A stretch of DNA of 64,000 nt, from assembly GCA_016721625.1 (NCBI GenBank), contig JADKHR010000001.1, positions 124,001-188,000 on the forward strand. Direction: 5' to 3'. The DNA is from Elusimicrobiota bacterium (GTDB lineage: Bacteria > Elusimicrobiota > Elusimicrobia > FEN-1173). Position 1 is the stretch's first letter; every line of letters starts with the position of its first letter. Below the pieces are notes generated by a model, which saw only the letters and a program-made list of their open reading frames with translations, was not told the DNA's origin and searched no databases. Shown piece after piece: positions 26,716 through 36,500 of this stretch. The translations under genes were made by a program, and so were the position numbers.

Positions 26716-27100
26716 GCGAAGTTTCTTCCGGACCCTCCGCGCGGGATTGAGTTTCGTTGGCTCTCGCAGGGGAGGCCGGGGTCTTCGGAGCCCCTTGGAC
26801 AGAAGGCGTTTTTTGTCGAAGGTCCCGGTTCAATTGGTTGATGCGGTTTATTTCGTTGATGGTCCGGAGCGTTTCTTGAACACCCGGATCGATGCCGGAG
26901 GGGCTCTGCCCAAATTCCCTGTTGTTCGGGCGAGTGTTGTCCACGGGAGCGGGATAGCGTTGCTGTCCCCACGCCCCCTCGGAAGAACGGGGTTTCAACC
27001 TCTGTTCTCGAAGCGCAGCCCAGAAGACCCAGCCCGCAACCCCCAACACAAAAAAGGCGCCCGCCCCCCACCAAAGCCAAAGTGAACGACGGGCGCCCAT
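26705..27100 (-). CDS. Small membrane-anchored protein with proline-rich/polar tail, unknown function
   Basis: 131 residues. One membrane helix near the N-terminus (LWLWWGAGAFFVLGVAGWVFW, about residues 7-27) followed by a ~100-residue polar segment rich in Pro, Gln, Asn and Arg, including NEINRINQLNRDLRQK, which could be helical, and a disordered tail. No family recognised. It is the second gene of a minus-strand pair, 19 bases after the gene at 27120-27362, with no obvious ribosome site. Its orientation is opposite to the neighbouring operons. Confidence 0.6.
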   Translation of the reverse strand: MGARRSLWLWWGAGAFFVLGVAGWVFWAALREQRLKPRSSEGAWGQQRYPAPVDNTRPNNREFGQSPSGIDPGVQETLRTINEINRINQLNRDLRQKTPSVQGAPKTPASPARANETQSRAEGPEETSPKN

Positions 27101-27119
27101 GGAAAAACCGGTTAAGAGG

Positions 27120-27362
27120 TCAGTCCTTTCGGGTGTTGGACTCGATTTTAACGAGAAGACCGATCACTTCCGCGATGGTCCAGAAAAAAAGAAGATAAAA
27201 GAAACCCAGGATCAAGGCCAAGACGGAAGTGGCTCGAGGCGCGTCGGCGGACCCGCCGCCCACCAAGATGATGACGAAGAACACCAGGCCGAGGAGCGCC
27301 GAGATCAGAGCCAATGCTTTGAATGTCAGGGGAATGTATTTAAGCGGTTTCGTGCTGTTCAT
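27120..27362 (-). CDS. Small two-helix membrane protein, unknown function
   Basis: 80 residues from the ATG at 27362, chosen because GAGGAGG lies nine bases upstream; the longer reading from 27485 would run through the promoter. MNSTKPLKYIPLTF leads into two hydrophobic helices, ALALISALLGLVFFVIILVG and SVLALILGFFYLLFFWTIAE, separated by a GGGSADAPR turn, and ends in a charged tail. Likely an inner-membrane hairpin protein. Family not recognised; the role may relate to the gene encoded next at 26705. Confidence 0.7.
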   Translation of the reverse strand: MNSTKPLKYIPLTFKALALISALLGLVFFVIILVGGGSADAPRATSVLALILGFFYLLFFWTIAEVIGLLVKIESNTRKD

Positions 27363-27434
27363 AGGATCGAGCCTCCTCGAAAATAAACGAATACGTTCGA
27401 CCCCCGGGCACATCGTCCCTGGAGTCCGCGTAAA

Positions 27435-27461
27435 TCTATAACAGACTCCCGTTCCTGTCAA
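27435..27461 (-). promoter_or_regulatory. Sigma-70 promoter candidate for the minus-strand pair
   Basis: On the minus strand TTGACA (complement of 27456-27461) is followed after 15 bases by TATAGA (complement of 27435-27440). The -35 is perfect, the spacer two bases short. It lies about 75 bases before the start at 27362. Confidence 0.5.
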
Positions 27462-27545
27462 GGGAAAAATTATCTCCCCGGTCAAGCCCTTCGTTTGTGC
27501 CGTGTTCTCTTGATCTTAAATTGGAGCCGCTCTCTGGTCGCGCCA

Positions 27546-27562
27546 TTGGTTGAAGCGTTGCA
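27546..27562 (+). promoter_or_regulatory. Second-rank sigma-54-like site upstream of the giant gene
   Basis: TTGGTTGAAGCGTTGCA keeps GG (27548-27549) and GC (27560-27561) ten bases apart and has a perfect TTGCA, but the -24 half after TTGG departs from consensus. It would give a leader of about 190 bases. It is weaker than the site at 2466. Confidence 0.3.
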
Positions 27563-27640
27563 GGGATGTTTCCGCTGTTTCTTGGTGTCCGGGGTGGTGG
27601 TGCCCGTCTTCACGTCGGGCGGAAAACTTGTAAATAAATG

Positions 27641-27656
27641 GAAACATCTCTGTTTC
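27641..27656 (+). repeat. Inverted repeat GAAACA-TCTC-TGTTTC
   Basis: Perfect 6-base arms with a 4-base centre, 108 bases before the TATACT box of the giant gene. It could be an operator; no T-tract follows, so a terminator is unlikely. Confidence 0.35.
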
Positions 27657-27693
27657 AAGTAATTTACCGAAAATTTCCAACCTGTTTACAAGT

Positions 27694-27727
27694 TCTTAAG
27701 GCAATCTTAAGGTCTGTCTCGTATACT
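27694..27727 (+). promoter_or_regulatory. Giant-gene promoter candidate: two 11-base-spaced direct repeats plus -10 box
   Basis: TCTTAAGG occurs at 27694-27701 and 27705-27712, exactly 11 bases apart, followed by TATACT at 27722-27727. No good -35 box exists, which is usual when an OmpR/PhoB-type activator occupies that position; those proteins bind direct repeats with 10-11-base period. A weaker copy (TGTTTACA, 27683-27690) sits one further 11-base step upstream. An OmpR-type regulator is encoded at 5095-5778; the link is inference. Confidence 0.45.
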
Positions 27728-27763
27728 TTGAGGGCTAAGAACCCAATGGAAGGGGGAATGACA

Positions 27764-30592
27764 ATGAAAGACCCACGTGAAATTTTCAGGCGCACTTTGT
27801 TTGCGCCCCTGCCACACACGCCGCCGGCGACGAAGTTTCTGCCGGACCTGGCGGCGTTGAAACGCGGCCTCGCCATGGCGATGGCGGCGATCACCTTTTT
27901 TAGCCAGACTGTTTGCGCGGGTACGGCGAGCCTCCCCCTCTTGCCGACCCATGCCACGTCCGGCGTCTTGGCGAAACAAACCCATCTCCTGGAACGGCTG
28001 ATGAAATTGACGGGCGCATCGAAGAAAGGCGCGCCGGTGGTTTTCCACGGCAGCGAGTATAGCGACCGAAGGCCACTGACGGATCCCGGCACCGACCCTA
28101 AAACGCTTGAAGCGCAACAGAAGCGTATCGATGCAATAAACGAAATTAGAAAAAATAACCATCCAAGCGGCGAGGGAGATAAGGACATTGAAAACCTGAA
28201 CAAAGCGGGCTATCTGTCGCCTCAGGAAATCCTGAAAGGCGCACAGATCGATGCGTTGGAGAAGGAACTGACTCCTGGCGACCTGGCGATGAAGACGGTG
28301 GCGGAGGTGGTGGAGAACATCAAACTGAAGATGAAGGCGATCTTCGGGTCGGCGACGGAGTTCAATTTCTCGGTGCGGAAAAACTTCGACGGGACGTTTT
28401 CGCGGACGTATTTGATCGACGGGCGTGCCAACCGGATCCTGAATTCCAAGACGCGGAACGAGCACGGGATGGCGGTGACGCAAAACATCACGAACATGCG
28501 GTACAACAAATCCCACATTTTGGTGTCCATGGACATCGAGCACGAAGACGTGAAGGGGCGGGTGAGCCATACGACGCGGCGGATGTCGTATCACGATGGG
28601 GCGAAGGCCAACGTGCAGGAAACGCAAAAGGTTGTGGAGATGTGGGAAGCAACGACAACGGCGCAGAACGAGCAAACAACGCTCCACCGGTGGGACATGC
28701 AGTATGACGAGGCCGACAATCTGACGCGGTTCCAGGAAACGGCGGTGGACGAGAACGAGAAGGTGACGGACCGGAAGTGGTGGGGGGGGACGTACGACGA
28801 GTCGAAGAACCTGCTGAAGTATGAGGAACTGACGACGGAGAAGGGTCTGGACACGTATGTGACGTGGCAGGCGGCGGGGTATGAGAAGAACGAGCTGTGG
28901 ACGGGGCGGAAAGTCGGGGAGACGGACAGTTGGGGTCGGTCGGCCTACCACCTAACGGGCTACGTCAAAAACACGGTGGGCCCGGACGGTTTGGAGCAGA
29001 AGGACGTGACGGGGGACATGCGGTACAACGAGTATTCGAACCTGATCCACTACGATCGGGTGTTGACGGATTGGCAGGGGATGGATACGCGGGTCCTGTG
29101 GGACGGGGATTACGACCGGTATGACCGGGCGGCGGCCTATCGGCAGGTGACGACGGACGCCTTCGGACACAGCCGGACGGTGGATTTCACGGAGGGGGAG
29201 TATACGGTGGACGACGACCTGATCTCCTACCGGGAAAAGACGACGGAGAACGGGGAGACGAAAACGCGGTATTTCCAAGACGGGTTGTATGACACGAAGC
29301 ACAACCTGATGGATTATTTCCAAACGGACACGGATTCGCGGGGACGGGTGAGCGGGAAACACTGGACGGCGTCGGGAGCCGGGCTTGGGTATGTGAAGGG
29401 GGAGTTGGTGGGGTATATGGAGATGCTGACGATGGGCCCCTTAAAGGTGAAGAACACGGTGACGGGGATCACCTATGACGCGCTGGACCGCCAGAACGGA
29501 GGTTTGGAGACGAAACGGGTGGTGGGGAAGGAAACCGATGGAGCCATGACGGACGTCACGGTGGTGACGGACACGCGGGCGCGGGACGAACAGCTGAAAC
29601 GGAGCCGGCGGGCATTGAGCCAGGAGCTCGGGTATGAAATGAATTTGGTTGAAATCACGGGGACGACGGCGGTGAAGACGACGAACGGGACGGACAACGG
29701 GACGGGGGCCGTGGTGCGGCAATTGACGGAAACCACGGTGCGGAGCGAAATGACGACCCACGGGGATTTCCGGGAAGAGAAGACGCTGGCGGGGTCCTGG
29801 GATGGGGAGGAACTGGAAAGCGTGACCGACACGCGGCGGACGAACGTGGTTTTGGATGGGTTTGGGCGAGCGGTGGCCTATGTGGAGGAGACGACGCAGA
29901 ACAATAACCCGGTCAGTTGGATGAGGACGAGGGTGGATTGGACGAGTTACAACGTGGACGGCAACGTGACGGCGAGCCACGAGAAGACGCTGAACACCTT
30001 GGGGGTGCGGGGGGAAACCACGCGGTCGCGAATGCTGTATGACCAGCAAAACCGCGTGGAAGAATACGATGTGACGAGCACGAACAAGGCGGAGGGGGCC
30101 ATGACCGGGTCCACCACGCACCGAAGCAAAATCGGTTACAACGGTTTGGGCGACGCCACGACCTACCGGGAACGTCAGGTGAAGCTGGGGTCGACAGTGG
30201 TGGAGAACGTGGCGTGGAGAGGGACCTACGGGGTGTTGGGATTGGTGGGAAGTTCGGACCAGGTGAACCGGCGCGTGGGGGAAGAGATCGTAAACGGGGA
30301 GACCCGGCGGTTGGACGTGACGGAGACGACGCGGACGAGGGGGATGAAATACACGCGGGACGGGTCGTCTCTGCGGAAATACCAGGAAGATCTGACCAGC
30401 ACGGCGTCGCCGGAGGCGATTCAGATCACGACGATGGACAAGGCCACCTACGACTCTTATGGGCGCGTGGCGACGTATGTGCAGAAGGTGGACCGGGTGA
30501 CGGGCGCGGCGGTGGGGTCGGATGGAGTCATCGATGAAAAAGGCGGTTTTGCACGCGGTGACAGAATCGGAACGGAGCGGGGCGACCTTTGA
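27764..30592 (+). CDS. Giant protein segment A: signal-like N-terminus and YD-like repeats
   Basis: Residues 1-35 are basic/proline-containing, then a hydrophobic stretch LAMAMAAITFFSQTV with a possible cleavage site after VCAG (~53), so an unusually long signal peptide is likely. From about 28350 the chain is made of ~30-residue units with the rhythm YD..x.L..Y....TD..G......W.G.Y, for example QYDEADNLTRFQETAVDENE and RYNEYSNLIHYDRVLTDWQG. This resembles RHS/YD repeats but lacks the strict GRL signature. The in-phase reading ends near 30537 (A5, one base too many); removing an A gives DEKAVLHAVTESERSG, which continues the repeat. Open length here 942 residues. Confidence 0.8.
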   Translation: MKDPREIFRRTLFAPLPHTPPATKFLPDLAALKRGLAMAMAAITFFSQTVCAGTASLPLLPTHATSGVLAKQTHLLERLMKLTGASKKGAPVVFHGSEYSDRRPLTDPGTDPKTLEAQQKRIDAINEIRKNNHPSGEGDKDIENLNKAGYLSPQEILKGAQIDALEKELTPGDLAMKTVAEVVENIKLKMKAIFGSATEFNFSVRKNFDGTFSRTYLIDGRANRILNSKTRNEHGMAVTQNITNMRYNKSHILVSMDIEHEDVKGRVSHTTRRMSYHDGAKANVQETQKVVEMWEATTTAQNEQTTLHRWDMQYDEADNLTRFQETAVDENEKVTDRKWWGGTYDESKNLLKYEELTTEKGLDTYVTWQAAGYEKNELWTGRKVGETDSWGRSAYHLTGYVKNTVGPDGLEQKDVTGDMRYNEYSNLIHYDRVLTDWQGMDTRVLWDGDYDRYDRAAAYRQVTTDAFGHSRTVDFTEGEYTVDDDLISYREKTTENGETKTRYFQDGLYDTKHNLMDYFQTDTDSRGRVSGKHWTASGAGLGYVKGELVGYMEMLTMGPLKVKNTVTGITYDALDRQNGGLETKRVVGKETDGAMTDVTVVTDTRARDEQLKRSRRALSQELGYEMNLVEITGTTAVKTTNGTDNGTGAVVRQLTETTVRSEMTTHGDFREEKTLAGSWDGEELESVTDTRRTNVVLDGFGRAVAYVEETTQNNNPVSWMRTRVDWTSYNVDGNVTASHEKTLNTLGVRGETTRSRMLYDQQNRVEEYDVTSTNKAEGAMTGSTTHRSKIGYNGLGDATTYRERQVKLGSTVVENVAWRGTYGVLGLVGSSDQVNRRVGEEIVNGETRRLDVTETTRTRGMKYTRDGSSLRKYQEDLTSTASPEAIQITTMDKATYDSYGRVATYVQKVDRVTGAAVGSDGVIDEKGGFARGDRIGTERGDL

Positions 30593-33500
30593 CCGGTTGG
30601 GCGGGCTCACGGGATATAAGGAATCGATGTCGCAACGGGATGGGCTGGGGTGTCCGGCGGGTGGAAGCATTTTGCATCGAGAAAACATCAAATTTCACCC
30701 CCTGGGTCAGATGCGATCCTATGACGGGGATGAAACGCGGGCGGATTCGCCGGACATCACCACCGAGCTCCATTGGACAGGCACGTTCGATCGCTATATG
30801 CGGTCGGCGGGCGCGCTGGAGCGGAAAACGGAACACCTGGCCGGCGGCGGGACGGGAGTGGAGACGACGACGGTGCGGAACGCGGTGGGATACGACGATT
30901 TCGGACAAATGGTGTCTTACACGGAAACCGTGGACCGGTCGGACGCTCCCGACGCGCTGACGACGGTGGTATGGGAAAATGGACTTTTCGATGGGGGGGG
31001 GAACCTCGAGGGGTATCGGGAGACCACGAAGGTGGCGGCCAAGGGTCCCGGGACGGGTTTGGACAATACAAAGACGGTGGAGCGGCGGGGGACCACTTAC
31101 GATGGGTATGGGTTGTTGGCCGCTTTTGAGGAAACGACGACGGATACGGCCCAACCGGCGGTATATGTGACAACGACGCGGCAAGCCACGAGTTACGATC
31201 TGATGGGGCGGGAAATGGGGTCCGTGTCCCTTCGGCATGACGCGGGCGCGGCCGGGGCGGAAATCTCCGTCCCGGATAAATGGACCACCCTGGTGCAAGA
31301 CGGGCGAAAGTACAACGACGTGGGGCTGGCGACCGGGTACCGCGAGGCGAGCTTCGATGGGCAAAGTTTGTCCCTCGGGGGGCGGGAACAGGCTTGGAAG
31401 TCCCTTTCGGCCGTCCAACAGCGGGACATCTTGTCGGGCACGCTGGCGGCGGCGGAGGCGGTGACTTTGACGTCCCATCAAGGGATCTCCTACGACGGCC
31501 GCGGGTTGGCGGTGGGGTATATGGAAAAGACATGGGACCTGTCCGTCTCCCTCGACCACCATCGCGGGACGGTTCGGACGGGAGCGGTGTACAACTCCCA
31601 GCGGCAACTGGTGGGCTATACGGACGTGCTCACGGATGACGCGAGTCCCGATGTGGTGGAAACCTTGAGCTCTTCAGGTGGTACCTATAACGGGTTCGGG
31701 CAAATGATCCATAGCTTTGAGGTTCGGGAACAATCGGGAGCGCTGGTGTCCCGGACAGAAGGGGATCGGCGAGTGGAATACGACGAGGAGGGGCGGGTAG
31801 CGGCGGAACGCAAAAAGACGGTTTCCGCTAACGGGATCGCGGTGGACCGGGATTACGAGGTGGTGGCGTTTGACGACTTCGGGCGCGTTTTGGCGGAGCG
31901 GACGAAAACGGTTCAGACGGGCGTTGCTCAGGACGGGAGACAGGTTTACGAAATTACCACGACATCGAATAAAACCGAAATGGGTTACGACCGAAACGGT
32001 CGTCTGAACCACTCCGTGGAGGCGAAGGTCTCCTCCGACCGCCCGGACGTGAGCGTGCGGACCGTTTGGGATGCCGAGACCTTCAACGAAAACAATCTCA
32101 TGGGGTCCTCGAACGAAACGAAGGTGGAAACGAATCCGGCCGGCACGAACCAAACGACAACTTCACGGACCGGCCTGACCTACGATCTAAAAGGCCGGAC
32201 AACGGCCTACCGCGACACCATCGCCGATAGCGCCGACAAAATCACCGAGGTCCTGAACTGGACGGGCCTGGGCTTTGACGGGGCAGGTTTGGTCACTGGG
32301 TTGTCGGAGGTTCGGCGTCGGACGAGCGGCGACTCCGAGAACCCCTTCGATGTGACGACGACGCTACGGAAAGAAGGCATGGGGTACGACCAATCGGGAA
32401 ACTTGCGCCGATACACCCAGAAAAGTTCAGGGACAGAGAATCCTGACCTCATTTCTTCGGTGTCCTGGTTTGGCGCCTACGACTCTCTGAACCGGCTTTC
32501 GGGTTTCAAGGAAACCACCTTGAACACGGATGTGGGGACCGAGGGCCAGGTCTTTAAAGTGAACCTCGTCACCGTTCGGGACGGCAACCTCTATGATGAT
32601 CAGAACCACTTGATCGGTTACGCGCAGATATCGACGGACGCTTTGGGCAATGACAGTTCCGTCCTCTGGGCGGGGCTCTACGACGGACGCGGCTTGGTCG
32701 AGCAGTTCGAAGAGAAAACCATTGACGCGCAGGTCAATCTGACGGTCAAGAGCCAGAAAGACATTACCTACGACGCCGCGGCCCGGGTCCAGACGTTCAA
32801 TCAGAAGGTGACGGACCCGCTGGGCACGGTCACGGACACGACGCGGGAAGAAACCGCCTACAATACGGCCGGGCTCCTGGGATCCATGAGGGAACGGGCG
32901 AACAGTCTGGACGCCGGTGGCGTTCGGACGGTGACGACCAATCGCCAAGGTCCCACGCGCTACGACAGCTCGGGGCACTTGGCCCAACGGCACGATGACC
33001 TTCGAACGGCGGTATACGACACGGATGGAACGTTAAAAAGGGAAACGAACCAAGGGGAAGACCTTTTGATTGTCGCCTATAATGGGTTGGGCCAAGATGA
33101 GGCGTACACAAAGACGGTCGTCACGACGTCGCCGGATGGGTTGTTGAATCAAAAAACGACGGGCGAATTCTCCAAAGGGAAATTCAATCTCATTGGCCAG
33201 TTGGTTTCCAGCCACCAAAAAGACGTTAGCGCGGGGTCGAGCGTGGAGCCCTTGGTTCTGCCGTCCAATTGGGACGATCTGGCGTTGCAACCGGAGCAAA
33301 AGGTGGAATGGTTAAAAAACCTGACGTTCGTTGTGGAGGGGGTTAACACGTCTTTCGACGACCTCGGTTTAGCGGCCCCTTCTGTGGGCGGGTTGGAAAT
33401 CGCTTGGAAAGATCTCTCCGCCGCGGACCGGGTCCGCCTCCTCTCGGAAGGAAAAACGATGTTGAACGGGAAACCGTTTTCCTTGGACGGTTCTCTCATT

Positions 33501-36500
33501 CGTTGGGATCTCAACACCTTGACCGAATACGATCAATCCCATACGACCTACTCCAAATACGGGGCGACCTCCGGATACCAACGGTCCGGCACCGAGAATG
33601 GGGTCGGTTACACCCAAACCTGGGACGCCTTGGGGTTCGACCGTCACAACCGGGCCATGGGTTTTACCGACTTCATGGCTCGCCAAGGCCAGGCGGCAAC
33701 GACGACAACGCGTGAAAATATTGTCTATGACGTTCGATCCCTGGTGGCCACGTATCGGGACACGTTGACGAGCGCGGCATCGCCAGACCTGGTCACCCAA
33801 TCCCAGGCGACGGTTCGTTATGACGCGCTGAAGCGGCAAAAACTCTCTCAACAGACGGTCACGCAAAAAGGCCGAACAGCGAAAGGAGAGGTCCTGGACA
33901 CGATGCAGACCGTTGTGGATGACCACTACACCTACAACGGTTTTGACAAGACCACAGGCTATGACGAAATAAAGTTTCAAGGGAACACCCTGGCCTTGGG
34001 GGATGCGCGGCGGAGTTGGGACAGCCTGGACGCGGATGAGAAAGCCCGCCTGTTCTCAGGCGAAGTCAAACCCGACGACCAGATTTTAACCATCATCCGG
34101 ATCTCGGGCGTGGCGTACAACGCTGCGGGTTTACAATCAGGATCCATCAACATCACCCGGGACCTTGGTCGGTCTTTGGTGGAGACGTCTCCTCTCGTGA
34201 TCTCCGCCCCGTTGAACCTGGATTTCCCTTCTTCCTTGGGCGCTCTTCCCGTCCAGCCTCCCCGCTCGATCGGCCCGAACCTGAGGGTTTTGGCGGACGG
34301 GTCCGAGCAAGTGGGCCCGTTTTCCCGTTTGTTGGCGGATGGAAGTCGCGAAGAGCGCGGAATAACCACTTTTTCCAACGGGGAGATATCGAATTGGTTG
34401 TCCGTGACAATCCCGGATGGCCCCGTCCTCGCTAAAACAACAACGGCGGATAAGGACGGAAAGGAAATTTCGGAATCGTTTTCTGCTGTTTTCCAGGATG
34501 GGACGATCCTGAAAGAGACGGAATGGGCCGATGGGTCCGTTGAAAAAACGGAGAGTTCTCCGTCAGCGGAGGGAGGTGTGCGGACGCGGGGGACGACGAC
34601 TTCGGCGGAAGGAGATATTTCTGTTTGGGAATCGTCGATGTCCTCGGATGGTTCCACTCAAACACGAACCTTGACGCCGGAGGGGGCTGTCGTGGAAACG
34701 CGCAGCCAAACGCGGTCGAACGGGAAAGTCGAAACTTTTTCGCGGACGACGTCGGCGGATGGGAGCGAGGTGTCGGAGTCGGTGACCATCAAGAACCCGG
34801 ACGGGTCGGCGGATGAATGGGCTCGACGGCGGACGGGCGACGGGGCCATAGAGGAAACGACCACTCAATTCCATGTGGACGGGTCCTCGAAAACCTGGGG
34901 AAAAACAACGCCTCGCGGCGGCAAAACTTATAACTGGACGTCAACCAAAGACTCCGCTGGAAAAATTCAGATGGTCAAAGACAGCGAGGCCGATTCGGCC
35001 GCGAGCGTCGTTGTTTTCGGTGCGACGTTTGATTCTTTCAACCGGCAAATGGGACGGACAGAGGTGGCGTGGGATCAAAAGGCGGAAGGCCAGATTGTAA
35101 GCACCAACGTTCACGATATCCATTACAACGATCAAGGCCAGCAAACGGGGTTTATATCGGACCTTAAAAAGTGGGGGGTTGATTTGGAGTTGTTCGAGAC
35201 CATTCAACGCGAAGGGATGGTTTACAATACTTTGGGACAAGTGGCCGGCTATGTGGACCAGCATACCGCGAACGGGTTGCAAAACACCACGACCATGATG
35301 GACATCACTTACGACTCCCAAGGCCGGATGACAGGGTCCACGGGGATCGCCCATAAAGAAGGACAAGAGCCTCGCTGGGTCTATTCGGACCCGGCCGGTG
35401 GAAAAGAGCTGAGCGGAGCCGATTTGGCCGCGCTCTTGAGCGCTCACCCAAAGAAAACAGTGGGGGATCTGGTCCGGGAGAACGTGGTCAGGGCGGAAAA
35501 TCGGATTTTTCAGGTCAATGAAACCGTCCGCACTGTCATGTCCGACATCCAATACGACAGCCTCAACCGGGTTAAATATTCCAAAGAAACAGTGACCAAC
35601 GCGGACCACACCCAAACGGTGAACGTGCTCTCGGAGATGTATTACGACCTTCGAGGGCGGTTGGTGGGTTCAGAAACCACGACGCGCGTGACGGGTTCCG
35701 TGGGCCAATTGATTTATCAATTGAAAGGGGCCGATCTGTCGGCCGCGGCTATGAGCGACCTCCTTCAATCGGAGTCCGCCAAAACCGGGAAAACCGCCAA
35801 CGACGTTTTTTGGAGCTTGTTCCGGGCGGGGGACCTGCGGGCCGTGGAAGTGGCCGTGAACATGGATCGAACCTCCGCGAATAAACGGTCCGACATCCGT
35901 TACAACGCCAACGGCCAGATGATCCATTACGAAGACACGATGTCCGATCCGGATAACGGCGTTCTGAAGCAAGTGACCAAGGCGGATCTGACCTATAATC
36001 GGAAAGGGCAGATGTTGACGCAAACGTCGGCGGTGCACGCCGACATGAAAGGGTCCGGTTGGTCGGACTCCACCTCCGTCATGTCGTTGGCGTATGACGA
36101 CCGCACGGGGCTCCTCCTGGGAGGAACGACCACGTCCAATTCCACCACTCAGCCACGGAAGGAATGGACGGACACCAACCAAGACGGCAAGGTGGACCGA
36201 TTGATGCGCCCGCCCCAAGTCAAAGGCAAATCCGAACAACATTTCGGCGTTTTTAACGGGGCCGTGCAGTTAAACGATCAAACCTCCTCCCAGGAAACCT
36301 GGGGTTATGAGGTCGCCGGAAAAACATGGAACAAGAACGAAAACACGATGGTGTTCATTTACAACGCTTTGGGCCGTTCCCTGGGGGCGATCTCGGCCGG
36401 AACTTCCGAAACGAACGATGGGTACAACAACCTCACGACCGGATCGTCCACCCAACTCTTTGTGGCTATCAACGGGGAACAACGGATTCAGGCGAGTTTG

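Noticed and set aside
27638..27763. Earlier start of the giant gene at ATG 27638
   Set aside because: It would place the promoter-like TATACT and the direct repeats inside the coding region and has no ribosome site; 27764 has GGAAGGGGG at good spacing.
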